The position numbers and the translations under genes were made by a program. From NCBI RefSeq assembly GCF_900996245.1, contig NZ_CAAJGK010000034.1, positions 124,001 to 188,000 of the forward strand: DNA of 64,000 nt, read 5' to 3'. The DNA is from Paraburkholderia sp. BCC1886. Its GTDB lineage: Bacteria > Pseudomonadota > Gammaproteobacteria > Burkholderiales > Burkholderiaceae. This document shows, piece after piece, positions 1 through 9,689 of this stretch; positions within the stretch are counted from its first letter, which is position 1, and each line of letters starts with the position of its first letter. The notes beneath the pieces are model-generated. The model searched no databases, was not told where the DNA came from, and was given only the letters and a program-made list of their open reading frames with translations.

Positions 1-427
1 ATGCCTTCGACACCGCGCGTGGCCCGCGACGACGAAACTCTTTCACGGCGGCTTGCGTGGTGAGGAATTGACCAGTGAGATTGGTGGACAGTACCTTTTG
101 CCAGTCTTCCAATGTCATTTCGGCGAATGCGCTGTCTTTCTGCAGGCCCGAATTGGCAACCACGATATCCACTGTGTCGAAACGTTTGCGGCATGCGTCG
201 AACATGCTGTCGACTTGCGCGGGATCGGATACGTCGGCTTTGACGGCTAGTGCAAAGCCGCCTGCGCGTTCAATTTCTTCAGCGAGTTTTTCCGCCGCTT
301 CGGCGTTGGAGTGGTAATTCAACACGACCGCCGCGCCTGCTTGGGCGAGCGCTTGCGCGACGCCGTAGCCAATGCCGGAACTGGCGCCGGTGATCAACGC
401 GACCTGGTTATCGAGTAACTTTTCCAT
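1..427 (-). CDS. SDR-family oxidoreductase, N-terminal part (cut by window edge)
   Basis: Reading leftward from an ATG at 427, 142 residues are visible before the window edge. The N-terminus has the Rossmann motif TGASSGIG (residues 13-20), and NSG at 92-94 sits where classical SDRs have NAG. Both mark an NAD(P)-dependent short-chain dehydrogenase/reductase, nearest in style to the glucose-1-dehydrogenase-like group. The Ser-Tyr-Lys catalytic residues lie outside the window, so the substrate cannot be judged. GGAGAGAGA immediately upstream is a good ribosome site and fixes the start. It is transcribed away from the rest of the window. Confidence 0.85.
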   Translation of the reverse strand, partial: MEKLLDNQVALITGASSGIGYGVAQALAQAGAAVVLNYHSNAEAAEKLAEEIERAGGFALAVKADVSDPAQVDSMFDACRKRFDTVDIVVANSGLQKDSAFAEMTLEDWQKVLSTNLTGQFLTTQAAVKEFRRRGPRAVSKA

Positions 428-482
428 TCTCTCTCCGGCGCTTTGCTTGAAGTGGAGTGCGGATGTGAGCGAGCACATAACA

Positions 483-543
483 AAGCCGCCGGATAATGAG
501 TAGGCCTTGCATCAAGCTCTACATCACTATCCGGCGGCTTTTT
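483..543 (-). terminator. Hairpin terminator between DUF3309 gene and SDR gene
   Basis: The arms AAGCCGCCGGATA (483-495) and TATCCGGCGGCTT (528-540) pair perfectly over 13 bp around a 32-nt loop. The hairpin lies just after the stop of the leftward DUF3309 gene. The five-T run is on the + side (539-543); on the - strand it is followed only by TTTG. It may therefore work in both directions. Confidence 0.6.
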
Positions 544-578
544 CGGTTCGTTTCACGGAACCGGGTATTGCCGAGTGG

Positions 579-734
579 CTATATCACACCCATGACCAGC
601 AACACGATAACGACGATCACCACGATGCCGATACCGCCAGTCGGTGCATAGCCCCACGAACGGCTGTGCGGCCACGAAGGAAGTGCGCCGATAAGAAGAA
701 GAATCAGCACAACCAGAAGAATAGTTCCCAACAT
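579..734 (-). CDS. DUF3309 family small membrane protein
   Basis: A 51-residue protein beginning MLGTILLVVLILLLIGALP, then a WPHSRSWGY box and a Gly/Val/Ile-rich second hydrophobic stretch. This layout is that of DUF3309, a family of about 50-residue proteins with two membrane segments common in proteobacteria; its function is unknown. The ATG at 734 is chosen over an upstream in-frame start because GGAGGT lies 6 nt before it and the family begins at this Met. It appears monocistronic, with a terminator hairpin downstream. Confidence 0.85.
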   Translation of the reverse strand: MLGTILLVVLILLLIGALPSWPHSRSWGYAPTGGIGIVVIVVIVLLVMGVI

Positions 735-962
735 ATAGATACCTCCGCTTGGTTGATTGGACCTGCATTTACGACTGGCTTGCAATTCCTTTTGCGGGAG
801 CTGCGGCAGCTTTATCGATGATTGAGGGTCAGCAAGCGGTGTGCCTGGGGAGTATGTTTGAAACGACGGTGGTACTACAGGCCTCCTGCCTCCTGTAACG
901 AGCAGCGCTCCGGCGACCGGGCCGACTCAGTCGCAGATGAGCCGGCGGCAGCGGTAAGTGAA

Positions 963-1817
963 TCAACCTTCGGCAAGATTTCCTCTCAAGGAGACCTCGA
1001 TTCTGTCGACGATTTCCCGTGAACCATCGCTGAATTTTCGGGCGAAAAAAAGTTCCTGGTTGTCGTCGTCGAGAAGAGTTTGGATATGCCGGTTCGAGAA
1101 TGGTCCAGGTGCCGGGTCGGTCGTCCAGTCCTGGAAGAGCCAGGAATTTCTCACATGCTTTGCAAATTTCGAGTGTCCAATGATCGTGTGGAACAAGGAC
1201 TCTTCGACGCACCATCCCCCCTTGTAGAAATCGATCAATTTCCGATTGATACGGATTTCGTCGATGACATGTCTCAAGCACTCGTCGGTTAGCGCCCACC
1301 AAGTGGTTCCATGGAATACGTCAGAGATGGGGAGTTTTCTTCGATACGCCAGGCCGATCATCAATTCCGTCATGATCATGATCCTGGATTTGATACTTTT
1401 ATTTCTTCGGTCGAACCCGTCGAAGTGCAGGCGGGTGAGCCGGTTGGCGGGTTTGTCTTTGAAGAAACCTTTTCGCAACGTTATTATTTCTCGCCCACCT
1501 TCGAGTTCCGAGATAATTCTGGCATTTGACTTTATCGGATAGTCGGACCCACTCAGCAGGACGTGTCGGTCTGCGCCGAGTGCGATTGATCGCTCCGCGA
1601 GATTAATGATCGCCTGTTGGTGGCTCCATCCGCCCCACCAAACTGGAATGGAATCTATAAAAGATACGTCGCGGCCAAAATCCCGCGCCGGCGAAGCCGA
1701 TTTTTTATCGTAATGAATAATGAAGCTGATTTCTGCTTCGGTAGTTCGCAACGCTTGAATAAGGCGATCGAGATGCTGCGCGTTTGCGAAAGCGCTAATT
1801 AAATAGTTTATTTTCAT
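963..1817 (-). CDS. GT14-like (Core-2/I-branching type) glycosyltransferase
   Basis: A 284-residue protein with hallmarks of the bacterial branch of beta-1,6-N-acetylglucosaminyltransferase-like GT14 enzymes: WWGGWSHQQAI (60-70), LLSGSDYPI (about 88-96), GTTWWALTDECL, and VEESLFHTII, which corresponds to the family's acidic catalytic segment. It probably adds a sugar to the EPS repeat unit in the cytoplasm; donor and acceptor are not predictable. It is divergent from the main EPS operon. A sigma-54-type promoter lies about 50 bp upstream, giving a leader of about 40 nt, and GGGGGAA precedes the ATG. Confidence 0.8.
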   Translation of the reverse strand: MKINYLISAFANAQHLDRLIQALRTTEAEISFIIHYDKKSASPARDFGRDVSFIDSIPVWWGGWSHQQAIINLAERSIALGADRHVLLSGSDYPIKSNARIISELEGGREIITLRKGFFKDKPANRLTRLHFDGFDRRNKSIKSRIMIMTELMIGLAYRRKLPISDVFHGTTWWALTDECLRHVIDEIRINRKLIDFYKGGWCVEESLFHTIIGHSKFAKHVRNSWLFQDWTTDPAPGPFSNRHIQTLLDDDNQELFFARKFSDGSREIVDRIEVSLRGNLAEG

Positions 1818-1867
1818 ATTTCCCCCGTATTTATAAAATCGAGCTGCTCACTTTTGCCCCGGAAACA

Positions 1868-1884
1868 TGCAAAAGTCGAGCCAC
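1868..1884 (-). promoter_or_regulatory. Sigma-54 (-24/-12) promoter for the GT14-like gene
   Basis: On the - strand this reads GTGGCTCGACTTTTGCA. Against the RpoN consensus TGGCACGnnnnTTGCW it differs at one position (A to T), with the required GG/GC spacing. The predicted transcript starts near 1857, about 40 nt before the ATG at 1817. It is one of six such sites found upstream of the EPS genes and the EAL gene. Confidence 0.7.
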
Positions 1885-2085
1885 CGGCGCGGGAACGCAA
1901 GGGGCGTTTTTAGCCTCTGTGTGACGAGTTCGGATTGTGTCTCGCCTATCCGTGACCAGCGCTCGCCACGCCTTTACTGTCTTGGTCGTTGAGCGCAGTC
2001 CCGCCAGGACAGATCGTCTTGCCTCTACCATCAGGCGAATTTCTCCATCTTCTGGCTTCTGCTTGTCCCGGATCGAAACAAGGTT

Positions 2086-2120
2086 CGTTACGGCGGCACG
2101 TAACGTTACGAGATCGTTAC
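2086..2120. promoter_or_regulatory. Cluster of CGTTACG/CGTAACG half-sites (candidate enhancer)
   Basis: Half-sites CGTTACG (2086-2092), CGTAACG (2099-2105), CGTTACG (2104-2110) and CGTTAC (2115-2120) lie in one 35-bp block; 2099-2110 is a perfect palindrome. The block sits about 130 bp upstream of the rightward sigma-54 promoter and about 220 bp from the leftward one. That is a position typical of upstream activating sites for RpoN-dependent enhancer-binding proteins. The same half-site recurs beside the other sigma-54 promoters here. Confidence 0.55.
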
Positions 2121-2234
2121 TCCGGGCCATCTAATGGCTCATTGGCAGCGTTCCGATTCTGGCGGGAGGACTGGAAGTCCCGTCTGACAAGGGTGTCCCG
2201 AGGTCTACCATTCCAATATCTCACTCCCGGCGAG

Positions 2235-2251
2235 TTGGCACACTTGCTGCT
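2235..2251 (+). promoter_or_regulatory. Sigma-54 (-24/-12) promoter of the main EPS operon
   Basis: TTGGCACACTTGCTGCT carries the complete TGGCAC -24 element and CTGCT at -12 with exact spacing (GG at 2237-2238, GC at 2249-2250). Transcription would begin near 2262, leaving an unusually long leader of about 400 nt before the first gene at 2659. Confidence 0.7.
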
Positions 2252-2312
2252 TTAGTAGTTGCGCAGACCAAAAGAAGACACAAAGACATTGAGCAGTGTG
2301 AGTTGCGTCACC

Positions 2313-2344
2313 GACCAGCCTGATCGGGGATTGTCAGGCTGGTC
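2313..2344 (+). other. Strong hairpin in the EPS operon leader
   Basis: GACCAGCCTGA (2313-2323) and TCAGGCTGGTC (2334-2344) form a perfect 11-bp stem with a 10-nt loop, about 50 nt into the predicted transcript. No T-run follows, so it is not a standard intrinsic terminator. It could be a leader structure for antitermination, protein binding or RNA stability. The rest of 1885-2658 holds only the promoters, the half-site cluster and spurious short ORFs without ribosome sites. Confidence 0.55.
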
Positions 2345-2658
2345 CCTTCCATGCAGCGACGACGTGGTTCGTTCCAGAACTGCGTCATGGCTGCCGAAGT
2401 CGGTGTGCTCGGGCATAAACGCGCTGACGGCTTCATTTCAATCTCTGTTTGTTCTTCTGAATTCGCTCGGCCGTATGAATGAGGACTGCCCATGCGTAGT
2501 CCGGTTGAATTTGTATTGCGCGTCTCTTCGTGACCCGGGGAATTAAATCGCGAAAGGCGCGGCTGCAGAAAAATTAGAGATCAGAGTCGCCCGTACCAGA
2601 GGTACAGCGAGCAACTCAATAAGAATGTTTGGCGCGAGAGACCAGCGCGGGGATAAAA

Positions 2659-4074
2659 ATGGAAACGGCTAATTTTGCGCAGCAAAGAAGGGTAGTGCCG
2701 GGGTGGCAAAGCCTGATCGCGCGAGTACTCGATGTGATGCTAATCGTCCTCGGGGCGTTGCTGGCTTCGCACGTGCGCTTCCAGGATATCGAGCAGATGC
2801 GTGTGAATACGGCGTTCGTGGCATTCGCCGCCGCATTCACCGTCGTTCTCTTCCCGCTATTCGGCGTGTACGACTCGTGGCGCGGGCGAGCCATGCTGCG
2901 ATTGACAGGACAGGTGTCGTTGGCCTGGCTCGTCGTGCAGGGTTGCGGTCTCGTGCTGATGTTCTCGCTGCATCGATCGGACTTCGTCTCGCGTCTCTGG
3001 CTAGCTTATTGGACCGCGGTGACGGGAGGCGGGCTGATTGCATCGCGGCTCGTCGTGCATACGGTGTTGTCGCAACTGCGGCACGCCGGTCTCAATCTGC
3101 GCCGCGTGGCCGTCGTGGGCTGCGGGTCGCACTGTCACAACGTCGTGCGCAATATCGAAGGCTCGGCGGCCAGCGGCTTCCGTGCCGCAGTCGCTTTCGA
3201 TGTGCGCCCCGTGATGGGTACAGTTGGCTCGGGTGTGCCGGTGTACGACGACTTCGACAAGTTCTCGGCCTACGTCAGGACGCATGACGTACAGGAAGTC
3301 TGGCTCGCATTGCCACTTTCCGAAGAGCCCATTATTTCGCGCTTCGTCAGCGAGTTCCGCGACGATCTGGTCAATGTCCGCTTCGTACCCGACATGCGGA
3401 GCGTCGCGTTGTTCGATAGCGGCATGATCGACCTGATCGGTATGCCGGCCATCAATCTGGTTGCGTCGCCGGTATCGGCGCGGGCATTGATAAAAAAAGA
3501 AATCTTCGACCGGGTATTTGCTGCCTGCGCGCTGTTGGCGCTCGCCCCGGTGTTCATTGGAATTGCGATTGCCGTCAAGCTCTCTTCGCGCGGTCCGGTT
3601 TTCTTTACGCAGAAACGCAAGGGTGCGGACGGTCGGATCTTCAGAATCTACAAGTTTCGCTCGATGCGCCCTCACGCGGTGGAGCGAGGCGTGATCAGGC
3701 AAGCGACTCGCGGCGATCCCCGCATTACCCGAGTCGGCGCTTTTCTAAGGCGCACAAGTCTGGATGAGTTGCCCCAGTTCATCAATGTACTGCGCGGCGA
3801 CATGTCGGTTGTTGGACCACGGCCCCATGCAATCGAACACGACGAGCTTTATCAGAAAGTAGTGAACGGGTATATCCATCGTTACCGGATCAAACCCGGC
3901 ATCACGGGGTGGGCGCAGATCAACGGGTTTAGAGGAGAGACCGATCAGATCGAGAAGATGCAGGGACGCGTCGAGCACGATCTGTACTACCTGAGGAACT
4001 GGTCGTTCGGACTCGACATGCGCATTGTCATGGCAACGATAAAGAAAGGTCTCGTCCACAGTAACGCGTATTGA
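2659..4074 (+). CDS. Undecaprenyl-phosphate sugar-1-phosphate transferase (WcaJ-like), EPS-initiating
   Basis: A 471-residue polyisoprenyl-phosphate hexose-1-phosphate transferase. The N-terminal half has several membrane segments and a CoA-binding-like Rossmann region (VAVVGCGSHCHNVV). The C-terminal bacterial sugar transferase domain has KFRSMRP (about 331-337), DELPQF, GPRPH (about 385) and PGITGWAQI. It would load the first sugar, usually glucose, onto undecaprenyl phosphate at the inner membrane and so start the repeat unit. The ATG at 2659, after GGGGATAAAA, is preferred to an in-frame TTG at 2629. It is the first gene of the EPS operon and a BceB/WcaJ counterpart. Confidence 0.9.
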   Translation: METANFAQQRRVVPGWQSLIARVLDVMLIVLGALLASHVRFQDIEQMRVNTAFVAFAAAFTVVLFPLFGVYDSWRGRAMLRLTGQVSLAWLVVQGCGLVLMFSLHRSDFVSRLWLAYWTAVTGGGLIASRLVVHTVLSQLRHAGLNLRRVAVVGCGSHCHNVVRNIEGSAASGFRAAVAFDVRPVMGTVGSGVPVYDDFDKFSAYVRTHDVQEVWLALPLSEEPIISRFVSEFRDDLVNVRFVPDMRSVALFDSGMIDLIGMPAINLVASPVSARALIKKEIFDRVFAACALLALAPVFIGIAIAVKLSSRGPVFFTQKRKGADGRIFRIYKFRSMRPHAVERGVIRQATRGDPRITRVGAFLRRTSLDELPQFINVLRGDMSVVGPRPHAIEHDELYQKVVNGYIHRYRIKPGITGWAQINGFRGETDQIEKMQGRVEHDLYYLRNWSFGLDMRIVMATIKKGLVHSNAY

Positions 4075-4108
4075 CGGCATCACGATCGATTGACTGGATA
4101 AGTGCGAA

Positions 4109-4546
4109 ATGATGGAAACAATACTGGTGGTCTGCGAAGCGAACATGTGCCGCAGCCCGATGGCAAAGGTGATTTTCGAAAATTGCCTGCCAGGAAAAAG
4201 CATCATTTCTGCGGGATTGTCGGCACTGCCCGGACGACCGGTTGATCCGGTAACCGAGAAGCTGATGCGCGAGAAAGGTTACGAATTAGCCGGCCATGTA
4301 GCGACTTTGCTCACGCTACGTCATGCACGAATGGCAAATCTGATCCTGACGATGACGTTGGATCAACGCAGCAGAATAGAGCGCGCATATCCGTTCGCGC
4401 GAGGCAAGGTGTACAGACTCGGCGAGCACGATGCCTTCGATGTGACGGACCCGTATCGTCGCCCTCGAGAGGTATATCAGGCATCGCTCGAGCAGATTGA
4501 AATCGGCATCGATAACTGGATTCCGGGGATACGCAAATGCGGCTAG
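4109..4546 (+). CDS. Low-molecular-weight protein-tyrosine phosphatase (Wzb-like)
   Basis: A 145-residue protein with the phosphatase loop CEANMCRS starting at Cys9 (family pattern C-x5-R-S) and the general-acid Asp in DPYRRP near 114. It is expected to dephosphorylate the C-terminal tyrosines of the Wzc-type kinase encoded two genes on, the cycle that controls Wzy-dependent polymer length and export. The usual Gly in the loop is Ala (CEAN), a mild variation. Its 3' end overlaps the next gene by 10 nt. It starts MM; either Met is possible. Confidence 0.9.
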   Translation: MMETILVVCEANMCRSPMAKVIFENCLPGKSIISAGLSALPGRPVDPVTEKLMREKGYELAGHVATLLTLRHARMANLILTMTLDQRSRIERAYPFARGKVYRLGEHDAFDVTDPYRRPREVYQASLEQIEIGIDNWIPGIRKCG

Positions 4547-5028
4547 GCGAAACAGGGCGCTGGTGTGGATCAGTCAGAGCTAACACACGAATCGCGGTAT
4601 TCGTTTTTTGTGCGCTGACGGTGGCGCTGGCAAATGCGCAGTCCTCTAACTTCGGGAGAGCAAGCCAGAAGTCTTCAAGCAGTGGCGGCGGCGCGATGGG
4701 ATCGAAATTACAGGTTCCGACTGCCGAAATGAATTTGCTGGGTGGCCCTTCGGATCTGGATAGCCGCTATTCCAGCGGATACGGTGGACCTCTCGACGAG
4801 TCCGCTAGTACGCCTAAGGCGTTGACTGAAATGCCTGCGACGCCGACCGAACTGCTTCTGTCAAGAACCGGCGCATCCAGCGTCTCCAGTGATGCGCCGA
4901 CGGCGCGAATGGCGCGATCCGCAGCCGGATCCGGGTTGCTGAGCGGAGACACCGCCTTGCTTGGCGTATTAGCCAATCCTTACCGGTCGCCGTCGGGTAA
5001 TGCAACGGTCTATAGGACGCCGTGGTGA
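4537..5028 (+). CDS. Small exported Ser/Gly-rich protein of the EPS operon, unknown function
   Basis: A 163-residue protein overlapping the phosphatase gene. An N-terminal signal sequence (basic residues, then IAVFVFCALTVALANAQ) suggests export with cleavage after ANA. The mature part is low-complexity, rich in Ser, Gly and Ala, with no domain I recognise. Its place between the Wzb-like and Wza genes suggests an accessory role in periplasmic or outer-membrane assembly, but this is inference from position only. Confidence 0.65.
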   Translation: MRLGETGRWCGSVRANTRIAVFVFCALTVALANAQSSNFGRASQKSSSSGGGAMGSKLQVPTAEMNLLGGPSDLDSRYSSGYGGPLDESASTPKALTEMPATPTELLLSRTGASSVSSDAPTARMARSAAGSGLLSGDTALLGVLANPYRSPSGNATVYRTPW

Positions 5029-5114
5029 GCAGACGGTAGTGCGGTCGTTGTTGAAGATGAGTTGCAGGAAAGCGGACTAAAAACACAAAAGCGAAAACAT
5101 CGAGGGGTTCAGGT

Positions 5115-6239
5115 ATGAAACGGATAATTTGCACCGCACTTTTACTGACCGGCCTGTCAGGGTGCGTGGTGGCTCCCGGGATGCGTATGTCCAGTAATAC
5201 GACGCTGCCGATTACGGATTCAGGCAAAGGCAACGTGCCTTTGCAGTTGAACGTCCCGATTCAGGAGATCAATCTGTCGATGCTCCAGCAGCGGCGCGAC
5301 GATCCTGCACTACTGCCGGCTCAGGACATTGCGCCACTGCTCGGCAGCAGGTCGGAGCCGTATCTGATCGGGCCGGGTGACGTCCTTCAAATTACCGTGT
5401 GGGATCACCCCGAACTTGCATCCGCCGAATCGGGATCGTCGCAAGGTGGCACGACCCAACGCCCGGCAGATCCGGCGGCCGGCTTCATTGTCAACAGCTC
5501 TGGCGATGTGCAGTTTCCCTACGTGGGGCAGCTGAAGGTCGCAGGCAAAACCGCCGACCAGGTGCAGAAGGAATTGGGTACATCGCTGACTTTCTTCAAA
5601 AACCCACAGATCACGGTGCGGCTAGCCTCGTTCCGCAGCAAACAGGTTTATGTGGAAGGTGAAGTCCGTATTCCGGGCGTACAGGCGATCAACGACGTGC
5701 CGATGACGCTGTATGAAGCAATCGATCGCGCAGGCGGTCTTCAACCGACGGCCGACCAGAGTCGGTTGGTGTTGATTCGGGACGGGAAATCCTATCCCAT
5801 CGATATGACCGCAATGCTCGATCAAAAGATCAGTGGGTCGCAAATCGTGCTGAAGAACGGCGATGTTCTGCGAGTGACGTCTCGTGACCAGAACGGCGTG
5901 TATGTGATGGGCGAAGTGATCAAGCCGACCTTTGCAACGCCGTTGCGAGATGGAACGTTGACGTTGAGCGACGCACTGTCGCAAGCGGGTAGTCTGAACA
6001 ACGCCAGTGCGGATGCGCATCAGGTCTTCGTGATTCGAGCCAGGACACCTGAGACGCCTGAGATCTATCACCTGGATGCGGAGTCACCCATTGCCATGGT
6101 ACTGGCTAACCAGTTCCAGTTGCAGCCCAAGGATGTCGTTTATATCGACGGTAACGGTCTTGTGCGACTCAGTCGCGTGCTTAGCCTGCTGTTGCCCGCT
6201 ATCAATGCAGGTATGACCGGCGTGGTGGTCGCAAAATGA
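5115..6239 (+). CDS. Polysaccharide export outer-membrane lipoprotein (Wza-like)
   Basis: A 374-residue protein with a lipoprotein signal ending LSGC (Cys17). The polysaccharide export domain begins [19 protein letters not shown] and is followed by two SLBB-type beta-grasp repeats ([12 protein letters not shown] and [11 protein letters not shown]). It should form the octameric outer-membrane exit channel and couple to the Wzc-type protein encoded next, whose ATG overlaps this stop codon. The ATG at 5115 is followed at once by the signal peptide. A BceE/Wza counterpart. Confidence 0.92.
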   Translation: MKRIICTALLLTGLSGCVVAPGMRMSSNTTLPITDSGKGNVPLQLNVPIQEINLSMLQQRRDDPALLPAQDIAPLLGSRSEPYLIGPGDVLQITVWDHPELASAESGSSQGGTTQRPADPAAGFIVNSSGDVQFPYVGQLKVAGKTADQVQKELGTSLTFFKNPQITVRLASFRSKQVYVEGEVRIPGVQAINDVPMTLYEAIDRAGGLQPTADQSRLVLIRDGKSYPIDMTAMLDQKISGSQIVLKNGDVLRVTSRDQNGVYVMGEVIKPTFATPLRDGTLTLSDALSQAGSLNNASADAHQVFVIRARTPETPEIYHLDAESPIAMVLANQFQLQPKDVVYIDGNGLVRLSRVLSLLLPAINAGMTGVVVAK

Positions 6240-8476
6240 ATAATCTATTTAATCCCGATCAACACCGGGGCAACGTTCTCGGTTATCCCGGACGGCACTC
6301 CTACGACGAGGGTTCAGCGCGCCCTGAGCCTACGCTCTCGGAATATATCTCGGTTGTCGTGCAAAACTGGAGGTCGATCTTCGTTGTAGCAGCGGCCATT
6401 TTTGCGCTGGGGCTGACCTATGCATTTGTAGCGACGCCGGTTTATCGCGCGGACGCGATGATCCAGGTTGAAGACTCCGCATCGAGCAGCAAGGATCCGT
6501 TGGGGGAACTCGCATCTTTGTTCAACACGACCGCAACCGCTGCTGCCGAAATAGAGCTCGTCAAATCTCGGCTTGTCATTCAGAAGACGGTCGAGCAGCA
6601 GCATCTCGACATCTCCGCGGCACCGGCCTATTTTCCGGTGGTCGGTAAAGTTATCTCGCGGTATGCGAAATCCGGGACGCTCGCTGCACCATTGTTCGGA
6701 CTCAACCGGTTCGCGTGGGGCGGCGAGCATATCGACCTGAGCCGCTTCGATCTTCCGTACGATACGTCTTACACGTTGATTGCTGGCCGTGCCCACTCCT
6801 TCGAATTACGGAACAAAGACGACGATGTGGTTGCGCATGGTGTCGTGGGTCAGCCGTGCATTGCGGTTATAGACGGCGCTCAGGCGACCATTCTCGTAGA
6901 CCGACTGGTTGCCAACGCCGGAACTCAATTCACTGTCAAGCGCTCGAGGCTTCTCGATACGATATCGTCGCTTCAGGATGCGATCGTCGTCGAGGAGAAG
7001 ACAAAACAATCGGGCGTGATAGGCGTGACTCTCGACGGCGACGATAGCGATAAAGTGACGCGGATCGTCAACGGTATCGGTGCGAATTACGTCGAACAGA
7101 ACGTCATGCGCAAGAGAGACGAAGCGCAGGCCACTTTGAATTTTCTGGCGAAGCAACTTCCTGCTCTGAAATCGAAACTCGAGTCATCAGAAAGCGCCTA
7201 CAACGCGTTTCGCAATCGCAAGGGAACGGTTGATCTGAGTGAGGAAAGCAAGCTTTTACTCGGTCAGCTCGTCGATCTCAAGTCGAAGCAGATGGATCTG
7301 GAGCAGAAGCGCAACGAACTGCAGCAGCGCTTCTCGGATGATCACCCTGCCGTTGTCGCGTTGACCAGCAACATTGCGTCAATTGCCGCTGAGCAGAAGA
7401 GTCTCGCCGGTCGGGTGGAAAACCTGCCAAACACAGAGCAGGAGGCGCTCAGATTGCTGCGCGACGTACGCGTAAATACCGCGCTCTACACGAACCTGCT
7501 CGACAGCTCCCAGCAGCTCAGCGTGGTCGAGGCCGGACAGGTCGGAAATGTTCGGGTTGTCGACTGGGCTATGCATCCTGACCGGCCAGTGAAGCCAAAG
7601 AAGATGATCGTCGCTGGGCTATCGCTGATTATCGGGATTGTTTTGGGCGTTGCGATTCCGTTTGTCCGTCGCTCTCTGCAAGTGCGTATCGAACACTCGG
7701 ATCAGATCGAGCAGATTCTGGGAGCACCTGTCTATTCGGTAATTCCGCATAGCAGTCGCCAGGGAATCATTGAACGTCAACTTCGCAAGGGCCGTACGGG
7801 TCAGCTATTACTAGCGGGGACTGCGCAAGATGACATCGCGATCGAAGCGATCCGTAGCTTGCAGACGGCGCTGTACTTCGGCGCGTTCGATGCCGTCAAT
7901 AACATCATTCTGATTACGGGCTCACGCCCCGACGTCGGGAAATCTTTTCTGGCAGCCAATCTGGCGGCCGTCCTCGCTGCGGGTGGGAAGCGGATTCTCC
8001 TGATCGACGCAGATATGCGGCGCGGAAATACGCACACTTATTTCGGTATCGGGGTAGTGCCGGGGCTGTCGGAATCGCTTTCGAAGGAAGGTGCTGAGGC
8101 TTTGATCCATCGGGATGTCCTGCCCGGACTCGACTTCCTGTCTCGTGGATCGATCATGCCGAATCCGGCCGAACTGCTAATGAATGGTCGACTCAAACTG
8201 CTGCTCGACGAGTTCTCTTCAAAGTACGACGCGGTGATTATCGATACCCCGCCGGTGCTCGCCGTGACGGATGCGACCGTGATAGCGCGTCACGCGGCAA
8301 CGACTCTACTGGCAGTCCGGCACGGACAACAGACTTCGAATGAAATAGCGGAGACAGCGCGCCGGATGCGCAATGCGGATGTAGTGGTGCGGGGCGTCGT
8401 GCTGACAGACGTTCCTCAGAGCCGTTTGGGCTACGGCAGCTACAACGCGGGATACTACGCTTATGAAAGCCGCTAA
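6236..8476 (+). CDS. Polysaccharide co-polymerase / BY-type tyrosine kinase (Wzc-like)
   Basis: A 746-residue fused Wzz-kinase. It has a first membrane segment near 48-66, a periplasmic coiled-coil-rich loop, a second membrane segment (about 460-480), then a cytoplasmic BY-kinase: Walker [10 protein letters not shown] (about 561), Walker A' [11 protein letters not shown] (about 587) and Walker B VIIDTPP (about 667). The C-terminus [15 protein letters not shown] is the tyrosine cluster for autophosphorylation. It sets chain length and links polymerisation to export through the Wza-like channel. The ATGA overlap with the upstream gene implies translational coupling. A BceF counterpart. Confidence 0.93.
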   Translation: MNNLFNPDQHRGNVLGYPGRHSYDEGSARPEPTLSEYISVVVQNWRSIFVVAAAIFALGLTYAFVATPVYRADAMIQVEDSASSSKDPLGELASLFNTTATAAAEIELVKSRLVIQKTVEQQHLDISAAPAYFPVVGKVISRYAKSGTLAAPLFGLNRFAWGGEHIDLSRFDLPYDTSYTLIAGRAHSFELRNKDDDVVAHGVVGQPCIAVIDGAQATILVDRLVANAGTQFTVKRSRLLDTISSLQDAIVVEEKTKQSGVIGVTLDGDDSDKVTRIVNGIGANYVEQNVMRKRDEAQATLNFLAKQLPALKSKLESSESAYNAFRNRKGTVDLSEESKLLLGQLVDLKSKQMDLEQKRNELQQRFSDDHPAVVALTSNIASIAAEQKSLAGRVENLPNTEQEALRLLRDVRVNTALYTNLLDSSQQLSVVEAGQVGNVRVVDWAMHPDRPVKPKKMIVAGLSLIIGIVLGVAIPFVRRSLQVRIEHSDQIEQILGAPVYSVIPHSSRQGIIERQLRKGRTGQLLLAGTAQDDIAIEAIRSLQTALYFGAFDAVNNIILITGSRPDVGKSFLAANLAAVLAAGGKRILLIDADMRRGNTHTYFGIGVVPGLSESLSKEGAEALIHRDVLPGLDFLSRGSIMPNPAELLMNGRLKLLLDEFSSKYDAVIIDTPPVLAVTDATVIARHAATTLLAVRHGQQTSNEIAETARRMRNADVVVRGVVLTDVPQSRLGYGSYNAGYYAYESR

Positions 8477-9689
8477 TCGAATTAGCGGTCCCCAGGGCCG
8501 GAGCCGTACCGGGGCGATCCTGACATCGCCACGGTCGGTCGACCTCTATTTCGTGATCGGTTTGTTGCTGCTGTCTTTCGAGTTCGTGCAGATTGGAAAC
8601 GCCAGACTAAGTCAGCTTTGGGCCATCGCCATGCTCGCTCTATTCCTGGTGAAGAAGTCGGTACGGGTGCAGGGACGCGAAGCGCTTGCTTTCGGCCAGT
8701 TCATTGCGGTGGCTCTTCTATTGACGGGATTGAGCGGTTATGACCGTATCAAGGCTGCAGAACAGATCGTCAAGTTTGTGGTGGTGTACCCGGCGTTTTA
8801 TCTGGTCGGCAGATCGTTTGGTCGGCAATACCTCGGCCGGGGTTTGCCGATTGGGTATGTCATGCTGTTTGCGTTCTTACTCATCCAGTTTGTGGTCCAG
8901 AAGCTGAACCTACCGGTTCTTTATCACACGGTAGATTTCATGGAGGACTCGTTGCATGGAACATTCCACGAGCGTAATCAACTGGCGATCTTTTTTTTCT
9001 GCATAGCGTTCCTGCTGTTTCTTCAGTCGCAAAAGCGGGTTTCCGACGTCGCATGGTTCCTGGCACTCGGCGTGTCGGTTGCTCTGCTGAGCGGATCGAA
9101 AACAGTTCTGGTCCCTTGCGGAATCGTGTTGATCACCCAGATCAGAAATCGCATCTTTCTGAAAATTATTGCCGTCGTGGCGGGGGTGATTGTCTACTAC
9201 TTCACCTTCAGTAAGCAATTGTCGGGCGATGCACTGAGCGTCAAACTCGAGCAGGAGCGAGGCCTGGCATTCATCATTAGCCTCGGTCTCGTTGCCAAAG
9301 ACTGGATCGGACACGGATTTGGTTTTGTCGAGAGTTATTTCGCTACGTCGCCGATTAGTGTTATCGGACTCGGAGAAGGTACAAACTCCATATTCTGCTC
9401 GCCATTAGATTTAATGCTGATTGCTGGTGTTCCCGGTGTAATTGCCTGGCTCGTATTCTTTGGCGGTGTCGGATCCGGCTGGCGGACCATGCTCTGTCTT
9501 TCCCCTCTCGCCGCATGGTCGCTCACCAATCCCATTCACCAGAGCGAACTCGCTTACTTCATTTGCGGCTACCTCGTGTCCTGGGGACGCGGGTCGGTGC
9601 CCCTGGCTGCAACCAGAAATTCCGTACGCGGTGTGCAAACTATGCGCCATACCTTTCGGTCGCATCGCTTTAACCGGAGGATGTCATGA
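8463..9689 (+). CDS. O-antigen ligase/polymerase-like membrane protein (Wzy-like)
   Basis: A 408-residue protein with about ten hydrophobic segments and a long loop near the middle. LLSGSKTVLVP and the following GHGFGFVESYF resemble the Wzy_C/O-antigen ligase family pattern. In this setting, between a Wzc-type kinase and glycosyltransferases, it is best read as the periplasmic polymerase joining lipid-linked repeat units. It overlaps the kinase gene by 14 nt and the next GT by 4 nt (ATGTCATGA). Families of this type diverge strongly, so the call rests on topology and context. Confidence 0.75.
   Translation: MKAANRISGPQGRSRTGAILTSPRSVDLYFVIGLLLLSFEFVQIGNARLSQLWAIAMLALFLVKKSVRVQGREALAFGQFIAVALLLTGLSGYDRIKAAEQIVKFVVVYPAFYLVGRSFGRQYLGRGLPIGYVMLFAFLLIQFVVQKLNLPVLYHTVDFMEDSLHGTFHERNQLAIFFFCIAFLLFLQSQKRVSDVAWFLALGVSVALLSGSKTVLVPCGIVLITQIRNRIFLKIIAVVAGVIVYYFTFSKQLSGDALSVKLEQERGLAFIISLGLVAKDWIGHGFGFVESYFATSPISVIGLGEGTNSIFCSPLDLMLIAGVPGVIAWLVFFGGVGSGWRTMLCLSPLAAWSLTNPIHQSELAYFICGYLVSWGRGSVPLAATRNSVRGVQTMRHTFRSHRFNRRMS

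Noticed and set aside
1831..2130. 99-aa frame on the - strand in the EPS promoter region
   Set aside because: No ribosome site, no recognisable sequence, and it would read through the leftward sigma-54 promoter and the half-site cluster.
2259..2546. 95-aa frame in the EPS leader
   Set aside because: No ATG with a ribosome site; Cys/Ser-rich random-looking composition; overlaps the hairpin.
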